From NCBI GenBank assembly GCA_965277835.1, contig OZ255841.1, positions 1,736,001-1,800,000 on the forward strand: a stretch of 64,000 bases of DNA, written 5' to 3'. Source of the DNA: Arcticimaribacter sp965277835 (GTDB taxonomy: Bacteria > Bacteroidota > Bacteroidia > Flavobacteriales > Flavobacteriaceae). Both the position numbers and the translations under genes were made by a program. The notes under the pieces were generated by a model, which did no database searches, was not told the origin of the DNA, and saw nothing but the letters and a program-made list of their open reading frames with translations. Below, one piece after another: positions 46,601 through 61,600 of the stretch. Numbering within the stretch: the stretch's first letter is position 1; each line of letters begins with the position of its first letter.

Positions 46601-49600
46601 ACGCTCTATTACGATGGGACGGTAGAAACTGGGTAGAGAGCAGCAGTTTATTAGTGAACAGCACAGGCGTCTCTATTACTACAGATTTATTAGTAGGAGG
46701 TAATACTACAGTTACAGGTACTTTAGCAGTATCCTCAAACACTTTGATATCAGGTGATTTAACAGTCCAAGCGACCACAACCCTAGCGACCTTAAGTTTA
46801 ACAAGCGTTATATTAGACTCTAATGGTAATGCAGGTACAACAGGGCAGATATTAAGTAGTACAGGTACAAGTACAACATGGGTAGATAATACAGGTAATA
46901 CTTTAACTTCAGGTACAACGACAGATACAACGCTAAGATGGGATGGTAATCGTTGGGTAGAGAGTAGTAGTTTATTGGTGAATACTACAGGAGTATCTAT
47001 TACTACAGATTTATTAGTAGGAGGTAATATTACAGTTACAGGTACTTTAGCAGTATCCTCAAACACTTTGATATCAGGTGATTTAACAGTCCAAGCGACC
47101 ACAACCCTAGCGACCTTAAGTTTAACAAGCGTCATATTAGACTCTAATGGTAATACAGGAACATCAGGGCAGATATTAAGTAGTACAGGTACAAGTACAA
47201 CATGGGTAGATAATACAGGTAATATCTTAACTTCAGGCACGGTTACAGACTCTTTATTGAGATGGGACGGTAGAAACTGGGTAGAGAGCAGCAGTTTATT
47301 GGTGAATAGCACAGGTGTATCAATCACTACAGACTTATTGGTAAGAGGTAACACCACAGTTACAGGCACTTTAGATGTTAGTTCAGGGGCAACAATCACA
47401 GGCGATTTAACAGTAGAAGCCACAACAACCTTAGCAACTTTAAGTTTAACAGGCGCGGTATTAGATTCTGATGGTAATATTGGTACTCTGGGCCAAATAT
47501 TAAGTAGCACAGGCACTAGTACGAATTGGGTTGGCATAGCTACACCTACTTTGATTTCAGATTTAGATGGAGATACTCGTATTGAAGTAGGAAGGACTGC
47601 TGATGATGATTTGATTCGTTTTTTCACATCAGCATCAACCACTACAGAGACTCTTAGAATAGATGGTAATCGTTTAGAATTTTTTAATCCTTTCGGGAAT
47701 TCAATTTTTATAGGGGAATCTGCAGGAGTTTCTATTACTCTTGACTCCTCTGGCTTTTTTGGTGATCCTTCTGAGAATACTTTTGTAGGTTCAGGAGCAG
47801 GGCAGACTATTATTATAGGTTCAAGAAATTCTCTTTTCGGATCATCAGCTGGGAGGGGTTCTAGTTATGGGAATGATAATACTTATATAGGAGCAAATAC
47901 TGGAAGAGGCAGACCTTCTATTAATATGTTCATTAATGATAACACTTTTGTAGGAAGCGGAGCAGGGAGTAATACTATAACAAGTAACAATACTTTTATA
48001 GGCGCAAGTGCAGGTTTAGCTAATACAACGGGTGGTAATAATATATTTATAGGACGTCAGGCAGGAAGTAGTGTTGTAGGTGGTGTTAATAACATTAATT
48101 CATCGAATTCTGTATTTATAGGTAATGGTACACTTTCGTTTGCACCTACATCATCAAATGAAATCGTAATAGGGTATCAGGCTACAGGGTTAGGTACTAA
48201 TACGGTGGTATTGGGTAACACTGATATAGCAACTACAGTTTTACGAGGTAATGTAGGTATAGGAACTGCTGTTCCTACTGTAGATTTACAGGTAAATGGC
48301 ACAGCACGTTTTACGACGATCCAAGACTCTTATGGTAATGTAGGTACACCAGGACAGGTATTGAGTAGTACAGGTACAAGTACAGCATGGATAGATGGAG
48401 TAGGCAGTAGTACTTTAGGTACAGGATTAGTTACAGACACAACCTTAAGATGGAGTGGTACACGTTGGGTAGAGAGCAGCAGTCTATTAGTAAGCAGTAC
48501 AGGCGTCTCTATTACTACAGACTTATTAGTAGGAGGTAATACGACAGTTACAGGTACTTTAGCAGTAGATTCAAATACAACAATCACAGGCGATTTAACA
48601 GTTCAAGCGACCACAACCTTAGCGACCTTAAGTTTAACAGGAGCCGTATTAGACTCTAGAGGTAATGCAGGAGCAACAGGGCAGATATTAAGTAGTACAG
48701 GCACAAGCACAGCATGGATAGATGGAGTAGGCAGTAGTACTTTAGGTACAGGTACGACGACAGACACAACCTTAAGATGGAGTGGTACACGTTGGGTAGA
48801 GAGCAGCAGTCTATTAGTAAGCAGTACAGGCGTCTCTATTACTACAGACTTATTAGTAGGAGGTAATACGACAGTTACAGGTACTTTAGCAGTAGATTCA
48901 AATACAATAATCACAGGCGATTTAACAGTTCAAGCGACCACAACCTTAGCGACCTTAAGTTTAACAGGAGCCGTATTAGACTCTAGAGGTAATGCAGGAG
49001 CAACAGGGCAGATATTAAGTAGTACAGGCACAAGCACAGCATGGATAGATGGAGTAGGCAGTAGTACTTTAGGTACAGGTACGACGACAGACACAACCTT
49101 AAGATGGAGTGGTACACGTTGGGTAGAGAGTAGTAGTCTATTAGTAAGTAGTACAGGCGTATCTATCACTACAGACTTATTAGTAGGAGGTAATACGACA
49201 GTTACAGGCACTTTAGCCGTAGCTTCAAATACAACAATCACAGGTAATTTAACAGTCCAAGCGACCACCACCTTAGCGACTTTAAGTTTAACAGGCGCGG
49301 TATTAGACTCTAATGGTAATGCAGGAACAACAGGGCAGATATTAAGTAGTACAGGCACAAGCACAGCATGGATAGATGGAGTAGGTAGTAGTACTTTAGG
49401 CACAGGTACGACGACAGACACAACCTTAAGATGGAGTGGTACACGTTGGGTAGAGAGCAGCAGTCTATTAGTAAGCAGCACAGGCGTATCTATCACTACG
49501 GACTTATTAGTAGGAGGTAATACGACAGTTACAGGCACTTTAGCAGTAGATTCAAATACAACAATCACAGGCGATTTAACAGTCCAAGCGACCACAACCT

Positions 49601-52600
49601 TAGCGACTTTAAGTTTAACAGGCGCGGTATTAGACTCTAATGGTAATGCAGGAACAACAGGGCAGTTATTGAGTAGTACAGGCACAAGCACAGCATGGAT
49701 AGATGGAGTAGGCAGTAGTACTTTAGGTACAGGTACGACGACAGACACAACCTTAAGATGGAGTGGTACACGTTGGGTAGAGAGTAGTAGTCTATTAGTA
49801 AGTAGTACAGGCGTATCTATCACTACAGATTTATTAGTAGGAGGTAATACGACAGTTACAGGCACTTTAGCAGTAGCTTCAAACACAACAATCACAGGCA
49901 ATTTAACAGTCCAAGCGACCACCACCTTAGCGACTTTAAGTTTAACAGGCGCGGTATTAGATTCAGATGGTAATGCAGGAACAACAGGGCAGATATTAAG
50001 TAGTACAGGCACAAGTACAACATGGATAGATGGAGTAGGCAGTAGTACTTTAGGCACAGGTACGACGACAGACACAACCTTAAGATGGAGTGGTACACGT
50101 TGGGTAGAGAGTAGTAGTCTATTAGTAAGTAGTACAGGTGTATCTATCACTACAGATTTATTAGTAAGAGGTAATACGACAGTTACAGGCACTCTAGATA
50201 TATCCTCAAACACCTTGATATCAGGTAACTTAGATGTTAGTTCAGGGGCTACAATCACAGGTGATTTAACAGTAGAAGCGGTAACAACCTTAGCGACCTT
50301 AAGTTTAACAGGTGCAGTATTAGATTCTGATGGTGAGCCAGGCAACTTAGGACAGATATTAAGTAGTACAGGTACCCGTACAGATTGGATAGATGGCATA
50401 GGTAGTGTTTTAGGCACAGGTACGACGACAGATACAACACTAAGATGGGACGGTAGCCGTTGGGTAGAGAGTAGTAGTTTATTGGTGAATAGTACAGGTG
50501 TATCAATTACTACGAATTTATTAGTAGGAGGCAATACCACAGTTACAGGTACTTTAGATGTTAGTTCAGGGGCTACAATCACAGGCGATTTAACAGTAGA
50601 AGCGACTACAACTTTAGCGACTTTAAGTTTAACAGGAGCCGTATTAGATTCTGATGGTAATATTGGTACTTTGGGTCAGATATTAAGTAGCACAGGTACT
50701 AGTACGAATTGGATTGATATAGCTACACCTACTTTGATTTCAGATTTAGATGGAGATACTCGTATTGAAGTAGAAAGGACTGCTGATGATGATTTGATTC
50801 GTTTTTTCACATCAGCATCAACTACGACAGAGACTCTTAGAATAGATGGTAATCGTTTAGAGTTTTTTAATCCTTTCGGGAATTCAGTTCTCATAGGTGA
50901 ATCTGCAGGAGCTTCTCTTACTCTTGACCCTACTGGTGGCTTGTTGGGTGGTGATCCTTCTGAAAACACTTTTGTAGGTTCAGGAGCAGGGCAGACAATT
51001 ACTTTTGGTTCAAGAAATTCTTTTTTCGGTTCATCAGCGGGTAGGGGTCTTATTTCTGGGAGTGATAATACTTATATAGGAGTAAATACTGGAAGAGGTA
51101 GGCAACCTTCTATTAATGGCATTGAGAATAATACTTTTGTAGGAAGTGGAGCAGGGAGTAATACTATAACAAATAACAATACTTTTATAGGCGCAAGTGC
51201 AGGTTTAGCTAATACAACGGGTGGTAATAATATATTTATAGGACGTCAGGCAGGAAGTAGTGTTGTAGGCGGTGTTAATAATACTAATTCATCGAATTCT
51301 GTATTTATAGGTAATGGCACACTTTCGTTTGCACCTACATCATCAAATGAAATCGTAATAGGGTATCAGGCTACAGGGTTAGGTACTAATACGGTGGTCT
51401 TGGGTAACACTGATATAGCAACTACAGTTTTACGAGGTAATGTTGGTATAGGGACTACTGCCCCAGCGGTTAATTTACAAGTAAGCGGTACGGCACGTTT
51501 TACGACAATTCAAGATTCTTATGGTAATGTAGGTACATCAGGTCAGTTATTGAGTAGTACAGGCACAAGTACAGCATGGATAGATGGAGTAGGCAGTAGT
51601 ACTTTAGGCACAGGTACGACGACAGACACAACCCTAAGATGGAGTGGTACACGTTGGGTAGAGAGCAGCAGTTTATTAGTAAGCAGTACAGGCGTATCTA
51701 TCACTACAGACTTATTAGTAAGTGGTAATACAGTAGTCTCAGGCACTTTAGCCGTAGCTTCGAATACAAGAATCACAGGTAATTTAACAGTCCAAGCGAC
51801 CACAACTCTAGCGACTTTAAGTTTAACAGGTGCGGTATTAGATTCAGATGGTGATCCAGGTACAATAGGACAGATACTGAGTAGTACAGGCACCCGCACA
51901 GATTGGATAGATGGCATAGGTAGTGTTTTAGGCACAGGTACGACAACAGACACAACCTTAAGATGGAGTGGTACACGTTGGGTAGAGAGCAGCAGTCTAT
52001 TAGTAAGCAGTACAGGCGTATCTATCACTACAGACTTATTAGTAAGTGGTAATACAGTAGTCTCAGGCACTTTAGCCGTAGCTTCGAATACAAGAATCAC
52101 AGGTAATTTAACAGTCCAAGCGACCACAACCCTAGCGACTTTAAGTTTAACAGGTGCGGTATTAGATTCAGATGGTGATCCAGGTACAATAGGACAGATA
52201 TTAAGTAGTACAGGCACCCGTACAGATTGGATAGATGGCATAGGTAGTGTTTTAGGTACAGGAACGACGACAGACACAACCTTAAGATGGAGTGGTACAC
52301 GTTGGGTAGAGAGTAGTAGTTTATTAGTAAGCAGCACAGGTGTATCTATTACTACAGACTTATTAGTAAGTGGTAACACAGTAGTATCAGGCACTTTAGA
52401 TATAGTATCAAATACATTAATATCTGGTAGATTGAGCGTAGCTTCAAACACCTTGATATCAGGTAATTTAGATGTTAGTTCAGGGGCTACAATCACAGGT
52501 AATTTAACAGTCCAAGCGACCACAACCCTAGCGACTTTAAGTTTAACAGGGGCGGTATTAGATTCAGATGGTGATCCAGGCACAATAGGACAGATATTAA

Positions 52601-55600
52601 GTAGTACAGGCACCCGTACAGATTGGATAGATGGCATAGGTAGTGTTTTAGGCACAGGAACGACGACAGACACAACCTTAAGATGGAGTGGTACACAATG
52701 GGTAGAGAGTAGTAGTCTATTAGTGAGTAGTACAGGAGTCTCTATTACTACAGATTTATTAGTAGGAGGTAATACGACAGTTACAGGCACGTTTACGGCT
52801 TTACAAGCGACCACCACCTTAGCGACTTTAAGTTTAACAGGGGCGGTATTAGATTCAGATGGTGATCCAGGCACAATAGGACAGATATTAAGTAGTACAG
52901 GCACCCGTACAGATTGGATAGATGGCATAGGTAGTGTTTTAGGTACAGGTACATCAACAGACACAACCTTAAGATGGAGTGGTACACGTTGGGTAGAGAG
53001 TAGTAGTTTATTAGTAAGTAGTACAGGCGTATCTATCACTACAGACTTATTAGTAAGAGGCAATACGACAGTTACAGGCACTTTAGCCGTAGCTTCAAAT
53101 ACAACAATCACAGGTGATTTAACAGTATTAGCCACCACCACCTTAGCGACTTTAAGTTTAACAGGCGCTGTATTAGATTCAGATGGTGAGCCCGGCACAA
53201 TAGGACAGATATTAAGTAGTACAGGTACCCGTACAGATTGGATAGATGGCATAGGTAGTGTTTTAGGCACAGGTACGACGACAGACACAACCTTAAGATG
53301 GAGTGGTACACGTTGGGTAGAAAGTAGTAGTCTATTAGTAAGTAGTACAGGTGTATCAATCACTACAGACTTATTAGTAGCTGGTAACACAGTAGTCTCA
53401 GGCACTTTAGATATAGTATCAAATACATTAATATCTGGCAGATTGAGCGTAGCTTCAAACACCTTGATATCAGGTAATTTAGATGTTAGCTCAGGGGCTA
53501 CAATCACAGGCGATTTAACAGTCCAAGCGACCACCACCTTAGCGACTTTAAGTTTAACAGGCGCTGTATTAGACTCAGATGGTGATCCAGGTACAATAGG
53601 ACAGATATTAAGTAGTACAGGCACCCGTACAGATTGGATAGATGGCATAGGTAGTGTTTTAGGCACAGGAACGACGACAGACACAACCTTAAGATGGAGT
53701 GGTACACGTTGGGTAGAGAGTAGTAGTCTATTAGTAAGCAGTACAGGCGTATCTATCACTACAGACTTATTAGTAAGAGGCAATACGACAGTTACAGGTA
53801 CTTTAGCAGTAGCTTCAAATACGACAATCACAGGTAATTTAACAGTCCAAGGGACTACAACTTTAGCGACCTTAAGTTTAACAGGTGCGGTATTAGATTC
53901 AGATGGAGATCCAGGCACAATAGGACAGATATTAAGTAGTACAGGCACCCGTACAGATTGGATAGATGGTATAGGTAGTGTTTTAGGCACAGGAACGACG
54001 ACAGACACAACCTTAAGATGGAGTGGTACACGTTGGGTAGAGAGTAATAGTCTATTAGTAAGTAGTACAGGCGTATCTATCACTACAGACTTATTAGTAA
54101 GTGGTAACACAGTAGTCTCAGGCACTTTAGATATAGTATCAAACACATTAATATCTGGTAGATTGAGCGTAGCATCAAACACCTTGATATCAGGTAACTT
54201 AGATGTTAGTTCAGGGGCTACAATCACAGGCGATTTAACAGTTCAAGGGACCACCACCTTAGCGACTTTAAGTTTAACAGGTGCTGTATTAGATTCAGAT
54301 GGTAATGTTGGTACTTTTGGTCAGATACTGAGTAGTACAGGCACCCGTACGAATTGGATTGATATAGCTACACCTACTTTGATTTCAGATTTAGATGGGG
54401 ATACTCGTATTGAAGTAGAAAGGACTGCTGATGATGATTTGATTCGTTTTTTCACATCAGCATCAACCACTACAGAGACTCTTAGGATAGATGGTAATCG
54501 TTTAGAATTTTTTAATCCTTACGGGAATTCAGTTCTCATAGGTGAATCTGCAGGAGTTTCTCTTACTCTTGATTCTACAGGTATTTTCACTAATCCTTCT
54601 GAGAATACTTTTGTAGGTTCAGGATCAGGGCAGACTATTACTTTTGGTTCAAGAAATTCTCTTTTCGGTTCATCAGCGGGGAATGGTTTTACTATTGGGA
54701 GTGATAATACTTATATAGGAGCAAATACTGGAAGAGGTAGGCAGCCGACTTCTATTAGGGGCGTTGAGAATAATACTTTTGTAGGAAGTGGAGCAGGGAG
54801 TAATACTATAACAAATAACAATACTTTTATAGGCGCAAGTGCAGGTTTAGCTAATACAACGGGTGGTAATAATATATTTATAGGACGTCAGGCAGGGAGT
54901 AGTGTTGTAGGTGGTGTTAATAATAATACTAATTCATTGAATTCTGTATTTATAGGAAATGGCACACTTTCGTTTGCACCTACATCATCAAATGAAATCG
55001 TAATAGGGTATCAGGCTACAGGGCTAGGTACTAATACGGTAGTATTGGGTAACACAGATATAGCAACTACAGTTTTACGAGGAAATGTTGGTATAGGGAC
55101 TACTGCCCCAGCGGTTAATTTACAAGTAAGCGGTACGGCACGTTTTACGACAATTCAAGATTCTTATGGTAATGTAGGTACATCAGGTCAGTTATTGAGT
55201 AGTACAGGTACAAGTACAGCATGGATAGATGGCATAGGTAGTGTTTTAGGCACAGGAACGACGACAGACACAACCTTAAGATGGAGTGGTACACGTTGGG
55301 TAGAGAGTAGTAGTCTATTAGTAAGTAGTACAGGCGTCTCTATCACTACAGACTTATTAGTAAGAGGCAATACGACAGTTACAGGCACTTTAGCCGTAGC
55401 TTCAAATACAACAATCACAGGAAATTTAACAGTATTAGCCACTACAACCTTAGCGACTTTAAGTTTAACAGGCGCTGTATTAGATTCAGATGGTGAGCCC
55501 GGCACAATAGGACAGATATTAAGTAGTACAGGCACCCGTACAGATTGGATAGATGGTATAGGTAGTGTTTTAGGCACAGGAACGACGACAGACACAACCT

Positions 55601-58600
55601 TAAGATGGAGTGGTACACGTTGGGTAGAGAGTAGTAGTCTATTAGTAAGCAGTACAGGTGTATCTATTACTACAGACTTATTAGTAGCTGGTAACACAGT
55701 AGTATCAGGGACTTTAGATATAGTATCAAACACATTAATATCTGGTAGATTGAGCGTAGCTTCAAACACCTTGATATCAGGTAACTTAGATGTTAGTTCA
55801 AATACAACAATCACAGGTGATTTAACAGTATTAGCCACTACAACCTTAGCAACTTTAAGTTTAACAAGTGCTGTATTAGATTCAGATGGTGATCCAGGTA
55901 CAATAGGACAGATATTAAGTAGTACAGGCACCCGCACAGATTGGATAGATGGGATAGGTAGTGTTTTAGGCACAGGTACGACGACAGACACAACCTTAAG
56001 ATGGAGTGGTACACGTTGGGTAGAGAGTAGTAGTCTATTAGTAAGTAGTACAGGCGTATCAATCACTACAGACTTATTAGTAAGAGGCAATACGACAGTT
56101 ACAGGCACGTTTACGGCCTTACAAGCGACCACAACCTTAGCGACCTTAAGTTTAACAGGAGCTGTATTAGATTCAGATGGTGATCCAGGCACAATAGGAC
56201 AGATATTAAGTAGTACAGGCACCCGAACAGATTGGATAGATGGCATAGGTAGTGTTTTAGGTACAGGTACGACGACAGACACAACCTTAAGATGGAGTGG
56301 TACACGTTGGGTAGAGAGTAGTAGTCTATTAGTAAGCAGTACAGGTGTATCTATCACTACAGACTTATTAGTAAGTGGTAACACAGTAGTATCAGGTACG
56401 TTAGATATAGTATCAAACACATTAATATCTGGTAGATTGAGCGTAGCTTCAAACACCTTGATATCAGGTAATTTAGATGTTAGCTCAGGGGCTACAATTA
56501 CAGGAGATTTAACAGTCCAAGCCACCACAACCTTAGCAACTTTAAGTTTAACAGGTACTGTATTAGATTCAGATGGTGATCCAGGCACAATAGGACAGAT
56601 ATTAAGTAGTACAGGCACCCGTACAGATTGGATAGATGGCATAGGTAGTGTTTTAGGCACAGGTACGACAACAGACACAACCTTAAGATGGAGTGGTACA
56701 CGTTGGGTAGAGAGTAGTAGTCTATTAGTAAGCAGTACAGGTGTATCTATTACTACAGACTTATTAGTAAGAGGCAATACGACAGTTACAGGCACTTTAG
56801 CAGTAGCTTCAAATACGACAATCACAGGTAATTTAACAGTCCAAGCGACCACCACCTTAGCGACTTTAAGTTTAACAGGAGCTGTATTAGATTCAGATGG
56901 AGATCCCGGCACAATAGGACAGATATTAAGTAGTACAGGCACCCGTACAGATTGGATAGATGGCATAGGTAGTGTTTTAGGTACAGGAACGACGACAGAC
57001 ACAACCTTAAGATGGAGTGGTACACGTTGGGTAGAGAGCAGTAGTCTATTAGTAAGTAGTACAGGCGTATCTATCACTACAGACTTATTAGTAAGTGGTA
57101 ACACAGTAGTATCAGGCACTTTAGCCGTAGCTTCAAATACAACAATCACAGGTAATTTAACAGTATTAGCCACTACAACCTTAGCGACCTTAAGTTTAAC
57201 AGGCGCTGTATTAGATTCAGATGGTGATCCAGGCGCAATAGGACAGATATTAAGTAGTACAGGCACCCGTACAGATTGGATAGATGGCATAGGTAGTGTT
57301 TTAGGCACAGGTACGACGACAGACACAACCTTAAGATGGAGTGGTACACGTTGGGTAGAAAGTAGTAGTCTATTAGTAAGCAGCACAGGTGTATCTATCA
57401 CTACAGACTTATTAGTAAGTGGTAACACAGTAGTCTCAGGCACTTTAGATATAGTATCAAATACATTAATATCTGGCAGATTGAGCGTAGCTTCAAATAC
57501 TTTGATATCAGGTAACTTAGATGTTAGTTCAGGGGCTACAATCACAGGTAATTTAACAGTCCAAGCGACCACAACCTTAGCGACCTTAAGTTTAACAGGA
57601 GCGGTATTAGATTCAGATGGAGATCCAGGCACAATAGGACAGATATTAAGTAGTACAGGCACCCGTACAGATTGGATAGATGGCATAGGTAGTGTTTTAG
57701 GCACAGGTACGACGACAGACACAACCTTAAGATGGAGTGGTACACGTTGGGTAGAGAGTAGTAGTCTATTAGTGAGTAGTACAGGTGTATCTATCACTAC
57801 AGACTTATTAGTAAGAGGCAATACGACAGTTACAGGTACTTTAGCCGTAGCTTCAAATACAACAATCACAGGTAATTTAACAGTTCAAGCGACCACCACC
57901 TTAGCGACTTTAAGTTTAACAGGGGCGGTATTAGATTCAGATGGAGATCCAGGCACAATAGGACAGATATTAAGTAGTACAGGCACCCGCACAGATTGGA
58001 TAGATGGGATAGGTAGTGTTTTAGGTACAGGTACGACAACAGACACAACCTTAAGATGGAGTGGTACACGTTGGGTAGAGAGTAGCAGTCTATTAGTAAG
58101 CAGTACAGGTGTATCTATCACTACAGACTTATTAGTAAGTGGTAACACAGTAGTCTCAGGCACTTTAGATATAGTATCAAATACATTAATATCTGGCAGA
58201 TTGAGCGTAGCTTCAAATACTTTGATATCAGGTAACTTAGATGTTAGTTCAGGGGCTACAATCACAGGTAATTTAACAGTCCAAGCGACCACAACCTTAG
58301 CGACCTTAAGTTTAACAGGTGCTGTATTAGATTCAGATGGTGAGTCAGGCACAATAGGACAGATATTAAGTAGCACAGGCACCCGTACAGATTGGATAGA
58401 TGGCATAGGTAGTGTTTTAGGCACAGGAACGACGACAGATACAACCTTAAGATGGAGTGGTACACGTTGGGTAGAGAGTAGCAGTCTATTAGTAAGCAGT
58501 ACAGGCGTATCTATCACTACGGACTTATTAGTAGCTGGTAACACAGTAGTATCAGGCACTTTAGATATAGTATCAAACACATTAATATCTGGCAGATTGA

Positions 58601-61600
58601 GCGTAGCTTCAAACACCTTGATATCAGGTAACTTAGATGTTAGCTCAGGGGCTACAATCACAGGTGATTTAACAGTCCAAGCGACCACCACCTTAGCGAC
58701 TTTAAGTTTAACAAGTGCGGTATTAGATTCAGATGGTAATGTTGGTACTTTTGGTCAGATACTGAGTAGTACAGGCACCCGTACGAATTGGATTGATATA
58801 GCTACACCTACTTTGATTTCAGATTTAGATGGAGATACTCGTATTGAAGTAGAAAGGACTGCTGATGATGATTTGATTCGTTTTTTCACATCAGCATCAA
58901 CCACTACAGAGACTCTTAGAATAGATGGTAATCGTTTAGAATTTTTTAATCCTTACGGGAATTCAGTTCTCATAGGTGAATCTGCAGGAGTTTCTCTTAC
59001 TCTTGATTCTACAGGTATTTTCACTAATCCTTCTGAGAATACTTTTGTAGGTTCAGGATCAGGGCAGACTATTACTTTTGGTTCAAGAAATTCTCTTTTC
59101 GGTTCATCAGCGGGGAATGGTTTTACTATTGGGAGTGATAATACTTATATAGGAGCAAATACTGGAAGAGGTAGGCAGCCGACTTCTATTAGGGGCGTTG
59201 AGAATAATACTTTTGTAGGAAGTGGAGCAGGGAGTAATACTATAACAAATAACAATACTTTTATAGGCGCAAGTGCAGGTTTAGCTAATACAACGGGTGG
59301 TAATAATATATTTATAGGACGTCAGGCAGGGAGTAGTGTTGTAGGTGGTGTTAATAATAATACTAATTCATTGAATTCTGTATTTATAGGAAATGGCACA
59401 CTTTCGTTTGCACCTACATCATCAAATGAAATCGTAATAGGGTATCAGGCTACAGGGCTAGGTACTAATACGGTAGTATTGGGTAACACAGATATAGCAA
59501 CTACAGTTTTACGAGGAAATGTTGGTATAGGGACTACTGCCCCAGCGGTTAATTTACAAGTAAGCGGTACGGCACGTTTTACGACAATTCAAGATTCTTA
59601 TGGTAATGTAGGTACATCAGGTCAGTTATTGAGTAGTACAGGTACAAGTACAGCATGGATAGATGGCATAGGTAGTGTTTTAGGCACAGGAACGACGACA
59701 GACACAACCTTAAGATGGAGTGGTACACGTTGGGTAGAGAGTAGTAGTCTATTAGTAAGTAGTACAGGCGTATCTATCACTACAGACTTATTAGTAAGTG
59801 GTAACACAGTAGTATCAGGCACTTTAGATATAGTATCAAATACATTAATATCTGGCAGATTGAGCGTAGCATCAAACACCTTGATATCAGGTAATTTAGA
59901 TGTTAGTTCAGGGGCTACAATCACAGGTAATTTAACAGTCCAAGCGACCACCACCTTAGCGACCTTAAGTTTAACAGGTGCGGTATTAGATTCAGATGGT
60001 GATCCAGGCACAATAGGACAGATATTAAGTAGTACAGGCACCCGCACAGATTGGATAGATGGCATAGGTAGTGTTTTAGGTACAGGAACGACGACAGACA
60101 CAACCTTAAGATGGAGTGGTACACGTTGGGTAGAGAGTAGTAGTCTATTAGTAAGTAGTACAGGCGTATCTATCACTACAGACTTATTAGTAAGAGGCAA
60201 TACGACAGTTACAGGCACTTTAGCCGTAGCTTCAAATACCACAATCACAGGTAATTTAACAGTCCAAGCGACCACAACTTTAGTGACTTTAAGTTTAACA
60301 GGGGCGGTATTAGATTCAGATGGTGATCCAGGCACAATAGGACAGATATTAAGTAGTACAGGCACCCGCACAGATTGGATAGATGGCATAGGTAGTGTTT
60401 TAGGTACAGGAACGATGACAGACACAACCTTAAGATGGAGTGGTACACGTTGGGTAGAGAGTAGTAGTCTATTAGTAAGCAGTACAGGCGTATCTATTAC
60501 CACAGACTTATTAGTAAGAGGCAATACGACAGTTACAGGCACTTTAGTAGTAGCTTCAAATACAACAATCACAGGTAATTTAACAGTTCAAGCGACCACC
60601 ACCTTAGCGACTTTAAGTTTAACAGGCGCTGTATTAGATTCAGATGGTGAACCCGGCACAATAGGACAGATATTAAGTAGTACAGGCACCCGTACAGATT
60701 GGATAGATGGTGTAGGTAGTGTTTTAGGTACAGGTACGACAACAGACACAACCTTAAGATGGAGTGGTACACGTTGGGTAGAGAGTAGTAGTTTATTAGT
60801 AAGCAGTACAGGTGTATCTATCACTACAGACTTATTAGTAAGTGGTAACACAGTAGTCTCAGGCACTTTAGATATAGTATCAAATACATTAATATCTGGC
60901 AGATTGAGCGTAGCTTCAAATACTTTGATATCAGGTAACTTAGATGTTAGTTCAGGGGCTACAATCACAGGTAATTTAACAGTCCAAGCGACCACAACTT
61001 TAGCGACCTTAAGTTTAACAAGTGCAGTATTAGATTCTAGAGGCAACGCAGGCACCGTAGGACAGGTACTAAGTAGTGCAGGTACAGGCACACTTTGGAC
61101 AGCTGCTGCCTCAGGCACTATAGCCTCAGGTACAGTTACAGACGCTCTCTTACGATGGGATGGCACCGCGTGGGTAGAGAGTAGTAGTATATTAGTAAGC
61201 AGCACAGGAGTATCCATCACTACAGACTTATTAGTAGCTGGTAAGACAATAGTCTCAGGCACGTTTACAGCCTTACAAGCAACCACCACTTTAGCGACTT
61301 TAAGTTTAACAGGTGCAGTATTAGACTCTAGAGGCAATGCAGGCACACCAGGACAGGTATTAAGTAGTGCAGGTACAGGCACACTTTGGACAGCTGCCGC
61401 CTCAGGCACTATAGCCTCAGGTACAGTTACAGACGCTCTCTTACGATGGGATGGCACCGCGTGGGTAGAGAGTAGTAGTATATTAGTAAGCAGCACAGGC
61501 GTATCGATCACTACAGACTTATTAGTAAGCGGTAACACAGTAGTCTCAGGCACTTTAGCTGTAGCTTCAAATACAACAATCACAGGTAATTTAACAGTAT

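Noticed and set aside
44307..47642. Long minus-strand open frame (about 1,111 codons) with VVVAWTVK/VPVTVVLPLTNKS-like repeats
   Set aside because: It is exactly antisense to array A of the giant plus-strand gene and has the same 291/324-base periodicity. No signal peptide, promoter or folding pattern is seen. The repeat happens to lack stops on this strand.
51543..54227. Long minus-strand open frame of about 894 codons
   Set aside because: Antisense shadow of array C; it stops where a head block interrupts the array.
55188..57869. Long minus-strand open frame of about 893 codons
   Set aside because: Antisense shadow of array D.
51773..60772. Series of 67-codon minus-strand frames, each with a leucine- and tyrosine-rich sequence
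   Set aside because: They recur once per stalk unit in a third frame; they are by-products of the repeats.
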